Source: Candidatus Kaiserbacteria bacterium RIFCSPHIGHO2_01_FULL_58_22 (GTDB lineage: Bacteria; Patescibacteriota; Minisyncoccia; Phycocordibacterales; UBA2100). Taken from it: 11,363 nucleotides of DNA. Numbering within the stretch: position 1 is the stretch's first letter; each line of letters opens with the position of its first letter. The stretch is from positions 1 to 11,363 of the forward strand of contig MFLB01000008.1 of NCBI GenBank assembly GCA_001781445.1. The letters are read 5' to 3'. This document shows positions 11,197-11,363 of this stretch, piece by piece. The position numbers were made by a program, and so were the translations under genes. Under the pieces are notes generated by a model that saw only the letters and a program-made list of their open reading frames with translations, searched no databases and was not told the DNA's origin.

Positions 11197-11261
11197 TGTG
11201 CGATCGATACGATGGGGGAGCGAAGGATAGCACGCGTCGTCACCGATCTTTCCAAGATCTG
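11197..11261 (+). pseudogene. fusA 3'-region relic 5 (degraded)
   Basis: Directly after the MazF stop, and in the same frame, comes AIDTMGERRIARVVTDLSKI-stop. Intact EF-G reads SIEAMGERGQARVVT followed by AKVPLSELFG. Nine of eleven residues agree from MGER to VVT, and 27 of 35 nt agree (11210-11244 against 8601-8635). A short deletion then brings in DLSKI for LSELF, and TGA closes the frame. It starts further upstream in fusA than the other relics and lacks the final codons. Confidence 0.75.
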
Positions 11262-11363
11262 ACCTTTTCCATGTAACATTTCGTTGTTGGGACGTATCCC
11301 CACATAACATAACGTCCAGCCCTTCCGGCGCAGACGTTCGCGCTCATCGCGATATACTTTGGC
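11262..11363. other. Right-edge stretch without an assigned gene
   Basis: This stretch holds an imperfect inverted repeat around 11288-11307 (TGTTGGGA and TCCCCACA). Two minus-strand frames are open to the edge, but neither gives a sequence I recognise, and one of them would run through the fusA relic. The call is left open. Confidence 0.3.

Noticed and set aside
11193..11363. Minus-strand open frame reaching the right edge
   Set aside because: It overlaps the fusA relic, a second minus frame is open over much of the same stretch, and the translated sequence matches nothing I recognise. It could still be the end of a real gene outside the window.

Overview
The window looks like a chromosomal segment of a Candidate Phyla Radiation (Patescibacteria, Parcubacteria-like) bacterium with moderately high GC. 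This placement is an inference. It rests on a ComEC split into a membrane gene and a separate metallo-beta-lactamase gene, compact ribosomal genes lacking clear Shine-Dalgarno sites, low-complexity linkers between genes, small single-domain membrane proteins, and a run of small toxin-antitoxin (TA) pairs. No rRNA, tRNA, CRISPR array, transposase or integrase was seen.

Layout. 1-982: 3' part of a comEC-type competence membrane gene. 1101-1607: unrecognised protein. 1667-2269 (minus): Fe/Mn superoxide dismutase. 2353-3219: ComEC-type metallo-beta-lactamase protein. 3255-3497 (minus): rpmB. 3532-4146: M50 site-2 protease. 4189-8782: an expanded str locus, rpsL - rpsG - [RHH/RelE TA pair, hairpin cluster, rpsG tail relic, DoxX-like gene] - fusA. 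8783-11363: three more TA pairs (Phd/RelE, RHH/MazF, MazE/MazF) downstream of fusA.

The main result concerns how the TA pairs sit. Each of the four TA pairs inserted behind a translation gene is followed by a second copy of the 3' end of that same gene. Behind rpsG, the RHH/RelE pair is followed by an S7 C-terminal relic ending in HFAW-stop (5885-5935). Behind fusA, EF-G C-terminal relics follow the Phd/RelE pair (9391-9585), the RHH/MazF pair (10395-10472) and the MazE/MazF pair (11197-11261). Two short EF-G ends (9636-9668 and 10523-10555) each follow a palindromic hairpin. The relics resemble the intact gene mostly at the protein level and differ at synonymous positions, so they look like displaced ends of diverged alleles, not fresh local duplications. 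The simplest model is a TA cassette that enters the 3' end of an essential translation gene, supplies a replacement end, and pushes the old end downstream. No recombinase is visible here, so the mechanism is unknown.

The cassettes share other traits: a promoter placed so that the antitoxin ATG is about at +1 (leaderless), a palindromic operator overlapping the promoter, and overlapping antitoxin and toxin genes. rpsL and fusA both carry a promoter followed at once by a TTC/TTCG-loop hairpin and a T run. S12 carries Arg at the position where Lys-to-Arg gives streptomycin resistance in other bacteria.
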